From contig NZ_JNZD01000013.1 of assembly GCF_000725495.1 (NCBI RefSeq), positions 186,001 through 250,000 of the forward strand: a DNA stretch of 64,000 nt, read 5' to 3'. The stretch comes from Streptomyces aureus (GTDB taxonomy: Bacteria > Actinomycetota > Actinomycetes > Streptomycetales > Streptomycetaceae). Shown piece by piece: positions 44,378 through 53,671 of the stretch (within the stretch, counting starts at the first letter, position 1; the number at the start of each line of letters is the position of its first letter). The position numbers and the translations under genes are program-made. The notes under the pieces were generated by a model. It was not told the DNA's origin. It did not search any database and worked only from the letters and a program-made list of their open reading frames with translations.

Positions 44378-45157
44378 CTAGACGTCCAGGTCGACCACGA
44401 CCGGCGCGTGGTCGGAGGCGCCCTTGCCCTTGCGCTCCTCGCGGTCCACGTACGCGTCCTTGACCGCCGACGAGAAGGCCTCGTTGCCGTAGACGAGGTC
44501 GATGCGCATGCCGCGGTTCTTCGGGAAGCACAGCTGGCGGTAGTCCCAGTAGGTGTACGGGTGGTCGTACTTGAGGGGACGCGGGACCACGTCCGTCAGG
44601 CCCTCCCCGCGCAGGGCCGCCAGCGCGGCGCGCTCGGCCGGGGTGACATGGGTCAGCCCCTCGAACGCGGCCACGTCGTAGACGTCGTCGTCCGTGGGCG
44701 CCACGTTGTAGTCCCCCATCACCGCGAACGGGCGGGCGCCCGAGGCGTCGCCGGCCACCGCGGCCCTCAGTGCCTCGAACCACTCGAGCTTGTACGTGTA
44801 GTGGGCGTGGTCCACCTCACGGCCGTTCGGCACGTACACCGACCAGACGCGGACCGGACCGCAGGTCGCCGAGACGGCCCGGGGCTCCTCCACGCCCTCG
44901 TACGCGGGACCGCCGGGCAGGCCCCTGACCACGTCCTCCAGACCCACGCGGGAGATCACCGCCACGCCGTTCCACCGTCCCGTGGCGTGCACGGCGGACT
45001 CGTAGCCCAGCTCCCGCAGCTGCTCGGCGGGGAACTGCTCCGCGGCGACCTTGGCCTCCTGGAGGCACAGCACGTCCGTGCCGCTGCTCTCCAGCCAGGC
45101 CAGCAGCCTCGGGAGCCGGGCGGTGATCGAGTTCACGTTCCAGGTGGCGATACGCAT
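44378..45157 (-). CDS. xth: Exodeoxyribonuclease III
   Basis: 259 residues, complete EEP fold: MRIATWNVNSITARLPRLL, CLQEAKV, VMGDYNVAPTDDDVYD, YWDYR and the terminal KGKGASDHAPVVVDLDV. It is an AP endonuclease and 3'-5' exonuclease of base-excision repair. Standing alone, with a weak match upstream to any regulatory motif. Confidence 0.94.
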   Translation of the reverse strand: MRIATWNVNSITARLPRLLAWLESSGTDVLCLQEAKVAAEQFPAEQLRELGYESAVHATGRWNGVAVISRVGLEDVVRGLPGGPAYEGVEEPRAVSATCGPVRVWSVYVPNGREVDHAHYTYKLEWFEALRAAVAGDASGARPFAVMGDYNVAPTDDDVYDVAAFEGLTHVTPAERAALAALRGEGLTDVVPRPLKYDHPYTYWDYRQLCFPKNRGMRIDLVYGNEAFSSAVKDAYVDREERKGKGASDHAPVVVDLDV

Positions 45158-45205
45158 GCCTCACAACCTACCGGGCGGGTACGACAGCGGGGCCGCCCGA
45201 GACAC

Positions 45206-45239
45206 CCCGTGCCGTCCGGGGATCCCCCGACGGCACGGG
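45206..45239 (-). terminator. Stem-loop downstream of the MBL hydrolase
   Basis: cccgtgccgtc / gacggcacggg, perfect 11-bp arms with a 12-base loop, 27 bp beyond the MBL stop and before the xth start on the same strand. Confidence 0.7.
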
Positions 45240-45265
45240 CCCCACCGGGACCGGGGGCGGCCCGC

Positions 45266-45901
45266 TCAGACCTCCGCCGACGCCCCCGGCGTCAGTCTCA
45301 GATGCTCGGAGCCGCCGAGGGCGCCGATCTGGCGGTCGTAGATCGGCCGCGCGAGGTCCGTGAGCAGGGCGTCGTGGATGTCGTACGCGCGCTCGGGACC
45401 GACCTCGCGTACGTAGTCGATGACCTCGCTGATCTTGTTCCAGGGGGCCATCACCGGGAGCATCAGCGTCTCGACCGGACGGCCGGGGACGGTGAGGGCG
45501 TCCCCGGGGTGGAAGACGCGGCCGCCGTCGACGAGGTACCCGACGTTGGTGATGCGCGGGATGTCCGGATGGATCACCGCGTGCAGTTCACCGTGCACCT
45601 CGACGTCGAAGCCGGCGGCCGTGAAGGTGTCGCCGTGACCGACGGTGTGCACCCGGCCCGGGAAGGCGGCGGAGACCTTCTCCGCCACCGACCGCAGGGT
45701 CCAGATCCCGGCCGCCGGGTTGGCCTCCATGGCGGCGCGGAGCCGCCCCTCGTCGAAGTGGTCGGGGTGCTCGTGCGTGACGAGGAGGACGTCCGCGCCC
45801 AGGGCGGCGTCCTCCTCGCTGAATCCCCCGGGATCGATGACGAGCGTCCGCCCGTCCTTCTCCAGGCGGACGCAGGAGTGCGACTTCTTCGTGAGCTTCA
45901 T
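45266..45901 (-). CDS. Metallo-beta-lactamase fold hydrolase (UlaG-like)
   Basis: 211 residues. Metal motif THEHPDHFDE (HXHXDH), later HVIHPDIPRITNVGYLVDGGRVFHPGDAL and MLPVMAPW. The short size and KLTKKSHSCVRLEKDGRTLVIDPGGFSEE start match the UlaG/YcjG-like MBL group, whose members act on lactones or phosphodiesters. Substrate unknown. Confidence 0.88.
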   Translation of the reverse strand: MKLTKKSHSCVRLEKDGRTLVIDPGGFSEEDAALGADVLLVTHEHPDHFDEGRLRAAMEANPAAGIWTLRSVAEKVSAAFPGRVHTVGHGDTFTAAGFDVEVHGELHAVIHPDIPRITNVGYLVDGGRVFHPGDALTVPGRPVETLMLPVMAPWNKISEVIDYVREVGPERAYDIHDALLTDLARPIYDRQIGALGGSEHLRLTPGASAEV

Positions 45902-45973
45902 GGCTCCATCCTGCCCCCGTGCCCGCCCCGCGGGGCGCTCCTGTGGACGAGTCCGCCGGACGGGCCACGTCGC

Positions 45974-47278
45974 TCACTCCTGGGGGGTGGTCTCCTCCCG
46001 GATGACCTCCTGCGCGACCCGGAAGGCGCTGTTCGCCGCCGGCATTCCGCAGTAGACGGCCGTCTGGAGCAGCACCTCCTTGATCTCCACCGGGGTCAGA
46101 CCGTTGCGCAGCGCGGCCCGCGTGTGGACGGCGAGCTCCTCGAGATGACCGCCCGCGACCAGGGCAGTCAGCGTCACACAGCTGCGCGAGCGCCGGTCGA
46201 GGCCGGGCCGGTCCCAGATCTCGCCCCAGGCGTAGCGGGTGACGAACTCCTGGAAGTCCCCCGAGAACGCGTCCGCCGAGGACAGCACCCCGTCGACGTG
46301 CGCGTCCCCGAGCACCTCGCGGCGCACCTTGATCCCGACGTCGTAGGGATCCTGGCGTCCGGCCGGCTCGGGCACGACGGGAGCCGGGCCGATCTCGGCG
46401 AACGGCGCGACCGGCGGCGGGGCGGCCTGCACGGGGTAGGCCTGCGGGGCCTGGACCGCCATCTGTCCGGTGGTCGAGTCGAAGGCCGGCAGCCAGGCGC
46501 TGGAGAAGTGCCGCACCAGCAGGTCCGTGACGGCGGCGGGCTGCTCCACCGGGACCAGGTGCGAGGCACCGGGGACGACCGCGAGGCGGGCGTCCGGTAT
46601 CCCGGCGACCAGCGTCCGCGCCTCCGCGGGGCCGGTGACCTCGTCGTCGGAGCCGGCCAGGACGAGGGTCGGCACCCCCACCAGACCCAGTTCGCCGCGC
46701 ACGTCGAAGGTGGCGAGCGCCTCGCAGGCCGCGATGTAGCAGCCGGGGTCGGTGGTGCGCACCATCTGCACGGCCCACTCGGTGATCGCGGGCTGGGCCG
46801 CCGCGAAGCCGCTGGTGAACCAGCGTTCCGGCGAGGTGCGGGCGATCGGGTCCAGGCCGTTGGTCCGCACGACCACCCCGCGCTGGCGGAACTCGTCCGC
46901 CGTGCCGAAGCGGGGCGAGGCGGCGATCAGCGCCAGGGAGGCGAGCCGCTCCGGACGCCGCAGCGCCAGCTCGAGCCCGAGCGCCCCGCCGAACGCGCAG
47001 CCCGCGTAGCCGAAGCGCTGGATGCCCAGCCGGTCCAGGGTGGTCAGCAGCCGCTCGGCGAGCTCGGTCACCGATCCGGCCGGATACGCGGGTGCTCCGC
47101 CGTGTCCCGGGAGGTCGAAACGGAAGATCCGCCAGCTCTTGGAGAGCTCCGGAATCTGCCTGTCCCACATGTGCCAGGTGGTGCCGAGCGAGGGTCCGAG
47201 TATGAGGACCGGAGCGTCTTCCGGGCCGTCAAGGCGGTATTGCAAGGTATTCGTCGGTGTCTCACTCACGCCCTGCAC
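45974..47278 (-). CDS. PcaL-like fusion: alpha/beta hydrolase plus carboxymuconolactone decarboxylase domain
   Basis: 434 residues (a GTG at 47269 is an alternative start). Residues 1-270 are an alpha/beta hydrolase resembling 3-oxoadipate enol-lactonase, with oxyanion region GPSLGTTWHMWD, acid LVLAGSDDEVTGP and His in GASHLVPVEQP. The nucleophile elbow reads GCAFGG, so the Ser position of G-X-S-X-G is Ala. Residues about 310-425 are a CMD domain (TRYAWGEIWDRPGLDRRSRSCVTLTALVAGGHLEEL and HTRAALRNGLTPVEIKEVLLQ). No other beta-ketoadipate genes are nearby, so a protocatechuate role is doubtful. Confidence 0.85.
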   Translation of the reverse strand: MQGVSETPTNTLQYRLDGPEDAPVLILGPSLGTTWHMWDRQIPELSKSWRIFRFDLPGHGGAPAYPAGSVTELAERLLTTLDRLGIQRFGYAGCAFGGALGLELALRRPERLASLALIAASPRFGTADEFRQRGVVVRTNGLDPIARTSPERWFTSGFAAAQPAITEWAVQMVRTTDPGCYIAACEALATFDVRGELGLVGVPTLVLAGSDDEVTGPAEARTLVAGIPDARLAVVPGASHLVPVEQPAAVTDLLVRHFSSAWLPAFDSTTGQMAVQAPQAYPVQAAPPPVAPFAEIGPAPVVPEPAGRQDPYDVGIKVRREVLGDAHVDGVLSSADAFSGDFQEFVTRYAWGEIWDRPGLDRRSRSCVTLTALVAGGHLEELAVHTRAALRNGLTPVEIKEVLLQTAVYCGMPAANSAFRVAQEVIREETTPQE

Positions 47279-47374
47279 GGTCTCACATCAGACGAATTCT
47301 CACGTGATCGGGCCTGAATCCCGTACGAACCGTCCCTCTATGGGGTGGCGCCGTGAGGGGCTTCCGCCCCGGCT

Positions 47375-47638
47375 TCACGTATATGTTCGGCGGACCTCCG
47401 TGCCCAGGGCGGACCACAGCTCCCGCTCCACCTCCGTCGGCGGGATGTGCCCGGCGGGACGCTCCGGGTGACCGGCCGGCAGCGAGCCGGACGGGTCCGC
47501 AGTCCGCTCCGGCTCCTCCCGGGGGACGGCGGGCACGGGCAGCGGGCACCCCGCCAGCATGCTGCCGACCGCCAGCAGACCCGGGCCCAGCCGGGCGAGG
47601 AGACCGGTCCAGCGGCCGGCGCGGCGCATGTCGCTCAT
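47375..47638 (-). CDS. Small putative lipoprotein coupled to the ABC transporter operon
   Basis: 87 residues. The ATG overlaps the stop of the ABC ATPase gene (ATGA), the same coupling seen between the other operon members. Residues 1-31 look like a lipoprotein signal (RWTGLLARLGPGLLAVGSMLAGC). The rest is Pro/Glu-rich and ends ERELWSALGTEVRRTYT. No family recognised; its place suggests a membrane-linked accessory of the transporter. Confidence 0.6.
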   Translation of the reverse strand: MSDMRRAGRWTGLLARLGPGLLAVGSMLAGCPLPVPAVPREEPERTADPSGSLPAGHPERPAGHIPPTEVERELWSALGTEVRRTYT

Positions 47639-49419
47639 GTCGTTGCCGCTCCTTCGTCGAGGGCGTCCACAGCGGTGTGGTGGCGAACGGTACCCGCGTC
47701 GTCACGGACGTCAAGGGTCAGGTCCGGCCGGCGGGCCTGGCGGACCGGATCGGGGACAGGCAGTGCGGCGACGAGCCGCCGGGTGTAGTCGTCCTGGGGA
47801 CTGCCCAGAACGTCGGCCGTCGAACCGCAGGCGGCGACCCGGCCCCGGTGCAGGACGACGACCCGGTCGGTGACCTGCTCGACCACCGCGAGGTCGTGGC
47901 TGATGAACAGCGCCGCGAAGCCCCGTTCCTCCTGGAGTTCGGTGAACAGGCCGAGCACCTTCGCCTGGACGGACACGTCGAGGGCCGAGGTGGGTTCGTC
48001 CGCGATGATCAGCGGGGGCCGCAGGGCGAGCGCCCGGGCCAGTGCGGCGCGCTGCCGCTGGCCGCCGCTGAGCTCGTGGGGGTAGCGGTCCGCGTACGCG
48101 CGGGGCAGGTGTACGGACTCCAGGAGTGCCTCCGTCTCGGCACGGATCGCCGCGGCCGTCAGGTCGCGCCGGTGCACGGCCAGGGGTTCGGCGACGCTGT
48201 CGGCGACCGTGAGCAGCGGGTTGAAGGCGGCCGCGGGGTCCTGGAAGACGTAGCCGATGTGACCGGCCCGGTCGCGGGGGCGTCGCCGGGCCGTGCGGGA
48301 CACGCCGAACACGTCGAGTTCTCCGCCGGTCACGGCGGTCAGGCCGGCGACGGCCCGGCCGATGGTGGTCTTGCCGCTGCCGCTCTCCCCCACCAGCCCG
48401 AGCACCTCGCCCGGCCCGATCTCGAAGTTCACGCCGTCGACCGCCCGGAAGCCCTTCCGCCGCAGCCGCCCCGGGTGGTCCACGACCAGCCCGGCGGCCC
48501 GGACGACCGGGGGGCCGTCACCCGGCCCGGAGGCTCCGACCACCGCGGACGCCCCCGTCGTCCCGGACGTGGTGGCGGCCGCGGACCCGGACCGCCGTAC
48601 GCGGCCCGTTCCCCGGCCGAAGACCGGTACGGCGGCCAGCAGTTCCCGTGTGTACGGATGGCCGGGCGCCGCGAACAGCGGGCGGACCGGGGCCTGTTCC
48701 ACCACCTCGCCGGCGCGCATCACCGCGACCCGGTCGGCGAGGTCGGCGACCACGCCCATGTCGTGGGTGACGAGGAGCACTGCGGTGCCGAAGTCGGTGC
48801 GGCAGCGGTGCAGGAGTTCCAGGATCTCCGCCTGGACGGTGACGTCGAGGGCGGTGGTGGGCTCGTCGGCCACGATGAGCCTGGTACCGAGGGCCAGCGC
48901 CATGGCGATGACGGCCCGTTGCCGCTGTCCCCCGGACAGTTGGTGCGGGTAGTGGTCGACGCGGGTGTCCGGGTCCGGGATGCCGACCCTGCCGAGCCAG
49001 TCGACGGCCAGGGCGCGGCGTGCCGCCCGGCCGCCTCCGTGTCCGTGGGCGCGCAGTCCCTCGGCGAGCTGCCAGCCGACGGTGAAGACCGGGTTCAGAG
49101 CCGTGGACGGCTCCTGGAACACCATCGCGGCGTGGGTGCCGCGCAGGGCGCGCAGCCGGGCCGGGGACGCGGTGAGCACGTCCTCGGCGGGGTCGGCGGC
49201 GCCGTCGCCGAGGAGGACCCGGCCGCGGGTGGTGGCGGTCGCGGGCAGCAGGCCGAGGACCGACCTGGCCGTCACGGTCTTACCGCTGCCGCTCTCGCCG
49301 ACCAGGGCGAGCACCTCTCCCGGTGCGACGGCCAGGCTCACGCCCCTCACCGCGGGGGCCGGACCGGTGTCCGTGGCGAAGGTGACGCTCAGGTTCTCGA
49401 CGCGCAGCAGGTCAGCCAT
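47635..49419 (-). CDS. Peptide-type ABC transporter ATPase, two nucleotide-binding domains in one chain (DppD-DppF type)
   Basis: 594 residues. Domain 1: Walker A GESGSGKTVTARS, signature LSGGQRQRAVIAMALA, Walker B LIVADEPTTALDV. Domain 2 from about 310: GESGSGKTTIGRA, LSGGQRQRAALARALA, LIIADEPTSALDV. Each has the oligopeptide-type C-terminal stretch (HPYTRELLAAVP, DDYTRRLVAALP). It overlaps the upstream permease gene by eight bases and completes a binding protein/permease/permease/ATPase operon. Confidence 0.95.
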   Translation of the reverse strand: MADLLRVENLSVTFATDTGPAPAVRGVSLAVAPGEVLALVGESGSGKTVTARSVLGLLPATATTRGRVLLGDGAADPAEDVLTASPARLRALRGTHAAMVFQEPSTALNPVFTVGWQLAEGLRAHGHGGGRAARRALAVDWLGRVGIPDPDTRVDHYPHQLSGGQRQRAVIAMALALGTRLIVADEPTTALDVTVQAEILELLHRCRTDFGTAVLLVTHDMGVVADLADRVAVMRAGEVVEQAPVRPLFAAPGHPYTRELLAAVPVFGRGTGRVRRSGSAAATTSGTTGASAVVGASGPGDGPPVVRAAGLVVDHPGRLRRKGFRAVDGVNFEIGPGEVLGLVGESGSGKTTIGRAVAGLTAVTGGELDVFGVSRTARRRPRDRAGHIGYVFQDPAAAFNPLLTVADSVAEPLAVHRRDLTAAAIRAETEALLESVHLPRAYADRYPHELSGGQRQRAALARALALRPPLIIADEPTSALDVSVQAKVLGLFTELQEERGFAALFISHDLAVVEQVTDRVVVLHRGRVAACGSTADVLGSPQDDYTRRLVAALPVPDPVRQARRPDLTLDVRDDAGTVRHHTAVDALDEGAATT

Positions 49420-50386
49420 CGCGCGTGCCTCCGTCCGTCGGGGTGCCGGACACCGCCGCGGCGCCCCGCCGCCGGAGCCGGGGATCGGCCAGGTCGGTGA
49501 GGCCCTCGCCGAGCAGGGTGGTGCCCAGCACGGTGAGCACGATGGCCAGGCCGGGCGGGAGGGCGGTCCACCACAGTCCCGAGGTGACGTCGGCGACGGA
49601 GCGGTTGAGGTCGTATCCCCATTCGGCGGCCGAGTTGGGCTCGATGCCGAAGCCGAGGAAGCCGAGCCCCGCGAGGGTGAGGATGGCCTCGGAGGCGTTG
49701 ATGGTGAAGATCAGCGGGAGGGTGCGCACCGAGTTGCGCAGCACGTGCCGGAACATGATCTCCCGGGTCGAGGTGCCGATCACCCGGGCCGCGTCCACGT
49801 AGGGCTCCGCCTTCACCCGGACCACCTCGGCCCGTACGACACGGAAGTACTGCGGTACGAAGGCCACCGCGACCGAGCAGGCGGCCGCGCCGAGACCGCC
49901 GGCCAGGCTCGACCGGCCGCCGCTGATCACGATCGACATGACGACGGCGAGCAGCAGCGGCGGGAAGGCGTAGAGCGCGTCGGCGAGTCCGACCAGCGTC
50001 CGGTCCACCCGGCCGCCGAGATAGCCGGAGACCAGGCCGAGGACGGTGCCGGGGACCACCGACAGCGACAGCGCCGCGAGAATGATCTCCAGCGCGGTCC
50101 TGGCGCCCCACAGCGTGCGTGACAGCACGTCGTACCCGGCGATGGTGGTGCCCAGCGGATGCGCGCCGCTCGGCGGCTGCTGCGCGCCGAACAGCCCGGA
50201 GGCGTCCTGGAGCCGGGCGTATCCGTACGGGGCGAGGAGCGGGCCGATCAGTGCCGCGAGGAGGAACAGCGCCGTGAGACCGGCGCCGGTCAGGAGCATG
50301 GCGCGCTGCACCGCGCCGGCGGTCCGCAGCCGTGCGCGCAGCCGCCGGGGCAGCGGGGCCGGCCCGCGCGCGAGGATCCCGGCCAT
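49412..50386 (-). CDS. Peptide-type ABC transporter permease, DppC type
   Basis: 324 residues, six membrane helices, N-terminal OppC/DppC-like segment. Typical cargo-independent features include PLGTTIAGYDVLSRTLWGARTALEI, the EAA-type loop YVDAARVIGTSTREIMFRHVLRNS and FTINASEAILTLAGLGFLGFG. Three bases separate it from the DppB-type gene. Confidence 0.93.
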   Translation of the reverse strand: MAGILARGPAPLPRRLRARLRTAGAVQRAMLLTGAGLTALFLLAALIGPLLAPYGYARLQDASGLFGAQQPPSGAHPLGTTIAGYDVLSRTLWGARTALEIILAALSLSVVPGTVLGLVSGYLGGRVDRTLVGLADALYAFPPLLLAVVMSIVISGGRSSLAGGLGAAACSVAVAFVPQYFRVVRAEVVRVKAEPYVDAARVIGTSTREIMFRHVLRNSVRTLPLIFTINASEAILTLAGLGFLGFGIEPNSAAEWGYDLNRSVADVTSGLWWTALPPGLAIVLTVLGTTLLGEGLTDLADPRLRRRGAAAVSGTPTDGGTRDG

Positions 50387-50389
50387 GGC

Positions 50390-51469
50390 TCAGTACCTCA
50401 CTCGGGGGTCGATGAGGGCGGCGACGACGTCGACGAGGAAGTTCGTCACCGCCACGACCACGGCGAACAGGGCCACGATTCCCTGTACCGCCGGGAAGTC
50501 ACGGGCCGTCAGGTAGTGGGCGAGTTCGTAGCCGAGGCCCTTCCACTCGAAGGTGGTCTCGGTCAGCACCGCGCCGCCGAGCAGCCCGGCGACCTGGAGC
50601 CCGAGGAAGGTGACGACGGGGATCAGGGCGGGCCGGGCGGCGTGCCGGGTGACCAGGCGCAGGGACGGGACCCCGCGGGAGCGGGCCGCGTCGACGTAGT
50701 CGGCGGAGAGCGTGCCGATCAGGTTGGTGCGCACCAGCCGCAGGAGGACGCCGGCGACGAGGAGGCCCAGCGTCAGGGCGGGCAGGACGGCGTGCTCCAG
50801 GACGTCGGTGACGGCGGTGCCGTCGCCGCTTCGCAGCGCGTCGAGGAGGTAGAACCCGGTCGTGCTGCTCTGGTCCTGGAGGAACAGCTGCACGTCGGTG
50901 CTCGCCCGCCCGGACGCGGGGAGCCAGCCGAGCCGGACCGCGAGGACGAGCTTGAGCAGCAGTCCGGTGAAGAACACCGGGGTGGCGTAGGTGAGGACGG
51001 CGAACAGCCGCAGTACCGCGTCGGGGGCACGGTCGCGGTACCGGGCCGCCACGACGCCCAGGGGCACGCCCGCGAGGAGCGCCACGACGAGGGCGTTCAG
51101 GGCGAGTTCGGCGGTGGCGGCGCCGTAGACCCCCAGGACGTGGGTCACGGGCTGGTTGTCGGTGACGGTGTGCCCGAAGTCGCCGGCGGCCAGGGACCGC
51201 AGGTAGTCGAGGTACTGGACGGACAGCGGCCGGTCGTAGCCCGCCTGGTGCAGCTTGGCCTGGAGCTGGCCGGGGGTGAGCCGGTCGCCGAAGGCGGCGC
51301 TGACCGGGTCGCCGGTGGCGCGCATCAGGAAGAAGACCAGGCTGACCAGGATGAACACGGTGGGGATGATGAGGAGGAAGCGGACCACGAGGTAGCGGGT
51401 GAGTCCGTGCCGCCCGGTGCCGCCCGCCGCGGGGGCGGCACCGGTGATCTCCAGGGTCTCGGCGCTCAC
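50390..51469 (-). CDS. Peptide-type ABC transporter permease, DppB type
   Basis: 359 residues from a GTG overlapping the stop of the binding-protein gene (GTGA). Six helices; DppB signature RFLLIIPTVFILVSLVFFLMR, then the EAA loop DYVDAARSRGVPSLRLVTRHAARPALIP and LLGGAVLTETTFEWKGLG. Co-translated with the solute-binding protein. Confidence 0.93.
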   Translation of the reverse strand: MSAETLEITGAAPAAGGTGRHGLTRYLVVRFLLIIPTVFILVSLVFFLMRATGDPVSAAFGDRLTPGQLQAKLHQAGYDRPLSVQYLDYLRSLAAGDFGHTVTDNQPVTHVLGVYGAATAELALNALVVALLAGVPLGVVAARYRDRAPDAVLRLFAVLTYATPVFFTGLLLKLVLAVRLGWLPASGRASTDVQLFLQDQSSTTGFYLLDALRSGDGTAVTDVLEHAVLPALTLGLLVAGVLLRLVRTNLIGTLSADYVDAARSRGVPSLRLVTRHAARPALIPVVTFLGLQVAGLLGGAVLTETTFEWKGLGYELAHYLTARDFPAVQGIVALFAVVVAVTNFLVDVVAALIDPRVRY

Positions 51470-53097
51470 TTCTTCGTGAGTCCCGCCCAGCGGAACTGGT
51501 ACGCGCTGCTCAGCTCGGCGGGCACCCCGCCGACGTCCTCGCGGGTGACGATCGCGGTGGATCCCTGGAGCAGCGGCAGCAGCGGCACCGCGGCGGCGGC
51601 CTTGTCCTGTGCCTCCTTCAGCAGTCCGGCACGCCGGGCGGGGTCGGTCTCCGTCTCCTCCTTCTTGATCAGCGCGCGCACGGCGGGGTCGGAGTAGCCG
51701 TTGGCGACCCAGCTGTTGGCCGAATAGAAGGGCGAGAGGTAGTTGTCCGCGTCGAGGTAGTCGGCGTACCAGCCCAACTGGTAGAGCGGGTAGAGGTGTT
51801 TGACCCGGTCCTTGCCGTACTGGGTCCACTCGGTGGACTGCAGGTTCACCTTGAACAGTCCGGTGGCCTCCAGCTGCGTCTTGAGCAGCGCGTACTCGTC
51901 GGCCGAGGACGAGCCGTAGTGGTCGCCGTTGTACTGCAGGTCGAGCTTGACCGGTGTGGTCACCTTCGCGGCCTCGAGCCGCGCCGCGGCGGCGGCCTTG
52001 TCGGGGCCGCCCTTCTTGTCGCCGTAGAGCGACTTGAAGGAGTCGGTGGCGCCGGTGAGTCCGTCGGGCACGGAGCTGTACAGCGGCTGGTAGCTGTTCT
52101 TGTAGACCTGCCGGGCGAGTTGGGCCCGGTCGACGGAGTCGGCGACGGCCCGCCGGACGGCCAGCGCCTTGGCCTTGTCGGCGTTCTCGGTCCCGGTGCC
52201 GTAGGGCTGGGTCTTGAAGTCGAAGACGATGTAGCGGATGCCGTTGCCCGAGCCGGTGTGGACCTTGACGTCCTTCTTCCGGGACAGGTCGTCGAGGTCG
52301 GCCGTGGTGAGCGTGCGGTACACGGCGTCGACCGTGCCCTGCTGGACGTCGAGCTTCAGGTTGCTCGCGTCGGTGTAGTACTTCAGCTGGACGTTCTTCG
52401 TCCGGGCGGCGCCGAGCCCGCCGCCGTAGGCGCTGTTCGCGGTGAAGGAGACGAGCGAGTTCTTGTCGTAACTGCGCACTCCGTAAGGGCCGTTCCACGG
52501 CTTGGCGGCGACGATCGACCGGTCGTCCAGGATCTTGTCCGCGGGGAACACCTGCTCGTCCACCACGTAGCCGGCGGCGGTGGACAGCACCTGCGGGAAC
52601 AGCGTGTCGTGGGCCGACTTGAGGGTGAAGACGACCGTCGTCGGTGTCGGGGCGGCGACGGAGTCGAGGTCGTACAGGAGGGACGAGGGGCCGTTCTCGT
52701 CGGCGATCCTCACCGTGCGGTCGAAGCTGAACTTCACGTCGGACGAGGTCAGGGCATGGCCGTTGGCGAACTCGAGGTTCTTCTTCAGGGTGACCGTGTA
52801 CTGCTTGGGCCCCGTCGGCTCGATCCCGGCGGCCAGGTCCGGGGAGACCTCCGTGGCGCCGTTCTTCACGCTGAGCAGGGTCGCGTAGACCTCCGACTCG
52901 ATGGTGCCGGATCCGGCGTCCCAGGCGCCGGCCGGATCGAGGCTGGTCACCTGGTCCGTCGTGCCGACGGTGATCGCCGATCCCGCGGACCCGACCGAGG
53001 ACTTGCTGCTCGTGCAGCCGGTGAGGATCACCAGGAACGCCGTGCCGAGGGATATCGCGCCGAGGGACCGGGAGGGTCTGATGCCGTGCTGTGCCAT
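51466..53097 (-). CDS. Peptide-type ABC transporter solute-binding lipoprotein (SBP family 5)
   Basis: 543 residues from the ATG at 53097. Lipoprotein signal with lipobox LVILTGC. The mature protein shows the SBP_bac_5 pattern: VTSLDPAGAWDAGSGTIESEVYATLLS, ANGHALTSSDVKFSFDRTV and the C-terminal QLGWYADYLDADNYLSPFYSANSW. It delivers peptides or similar solutes to the permease. A cysteine-rich SRRHVD leader peptide is encoded about 110 bp upstream, so expression may respond to cysteine; a sulfur-containing cargo is an inference. Confidence 0.92.
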   Translation of the reverse strand: MAQHGIRPSRSLGAISLGTAFLVILTGCTSSKSSVGSAGSAITVGTTDQVTSLDPAGAWDAGSGTIESEVYATLLSVKNGATEVSPDLAAGIEPTGPKQYTVTLKKNLEFANGHALTSSDVKFSFDRTVRIADENGPSSLLYDLDSVAAPTPTTVVFTLKSAHDTLFPQVLSTAAGYVVDEQVFPADKILDDRSIVAAKPWNGPYGVRSYDKNSLVSFTANSAYGGGLGAARTKNVQLKYYTDASNLKLDVQQGTVDAVYRTLTTADLDDLSRKKDVKVHTGSGNGIRYIVFDFKTQPYGTGTENADKAKALAVRRAVADSVDRAQLARQVYKNSYQPLYSSVPDGLTGATDSFKSLYGDKKGGPDKAAAAARLEAAKVTTPVKLDLQYNGDHYGSSSADEYALLKTQLEATGLFKVNLQSTEWTQYGKDRVKHLYPLYQLGWYADYLDADNYLSPFYSANSWVANGYSDPAVRALIKKEETETDPARRAGLLKEAQDKAAAAVPLLPLLQGSTAIVTREDVGGVPAELSSAYQFRWAGLTKK

Positions 53098-53206
53098 GGC
53101 TGGTCTCTGCTTCCGCATGAAGGGGTGCACGAAGGGGCTCCGGCGGGCGGGGGCCTGCCGGGCGCGCGCTGTCGCGTGAGAGGTGAGGGCCGAGAAGCGG
53201 GAGGTG

Positions 53207-53269
53207 TCAGCGGTGACAGAGGCAGCTGCAGACCAGCAGCAGGTCCACATGACGCCGGGAGCACAGCAC
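53207..53269 (-). CDS. SRRHVD leader peptide, 20 residues, upstream of the ABC transporter
   Basis: GTG at 53269 opens a 20-codon frame ending at 53207. It contains CSRRHVDLLLVC followed by two more cysteines (four in all). The SRRHVDL core is that of short peptides annotated as putative leader peptides in Streptomyces. In mycobacteria, short frames rich in cysteine codons act as cysteine-responsive attenuators. It points toward the solute-binding protein gene 110 bp away. Confidence 0.72.
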   Translation of the reverse strand: MLCSRRHVDLLLVCSCLCHR

Positions 53270-53671
53270 GAGGCCGGTCGGCACGCCGTCCTCCCAGGAA
53301 AGTCGTCGGCACTCGGGCCGGTGGGTACGCACTTGCAGAACGAGGAACATCCGCCGAGCCGTCACCTGGGGCACCCCGCCGCGTCGAGGGTTGCCGTCCG
53401 GCCAGCCAGGGCTTGGGCACCGGAACTCGTGGCTCGCGCTCACCGTAGTTCGCCCGTTCTCGGGGCGTCAAGCGTTCCCCGCCCGGGTGAAACACGAGGC
53501 CACACGGCGGTTACACAGCCGCCAAGTGCGCTGTTCCGCAAGGTCTCTGACGTGTCGTCATCGTCGACGACCCGGGCTCCGGCCGAGGAGGTACCGCCGC
53601 CACGGAACGGCAGGGGCCCTCGACCGGCCGGGTGCTGGTGCGGGGTCGCCGGGTGTGGTTACCTGTGCCCC

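Noticed and set aside
45974..47278. Beta-ketoadipate (protocatechuate) pathway locus
   Set aside because: Only a PcaL-like fusion with a damaged hydrolase elbow is present; no pcaGH, pcaB, pcaIJ or pcaF.
44273..47317. Long plus-strand open frame opposite xth, the MBL hydrolase and the PcaL-like gene
   Set aside because: Shadow of three well-supported minus-strand genes; no ribosome site or recognisable domain.
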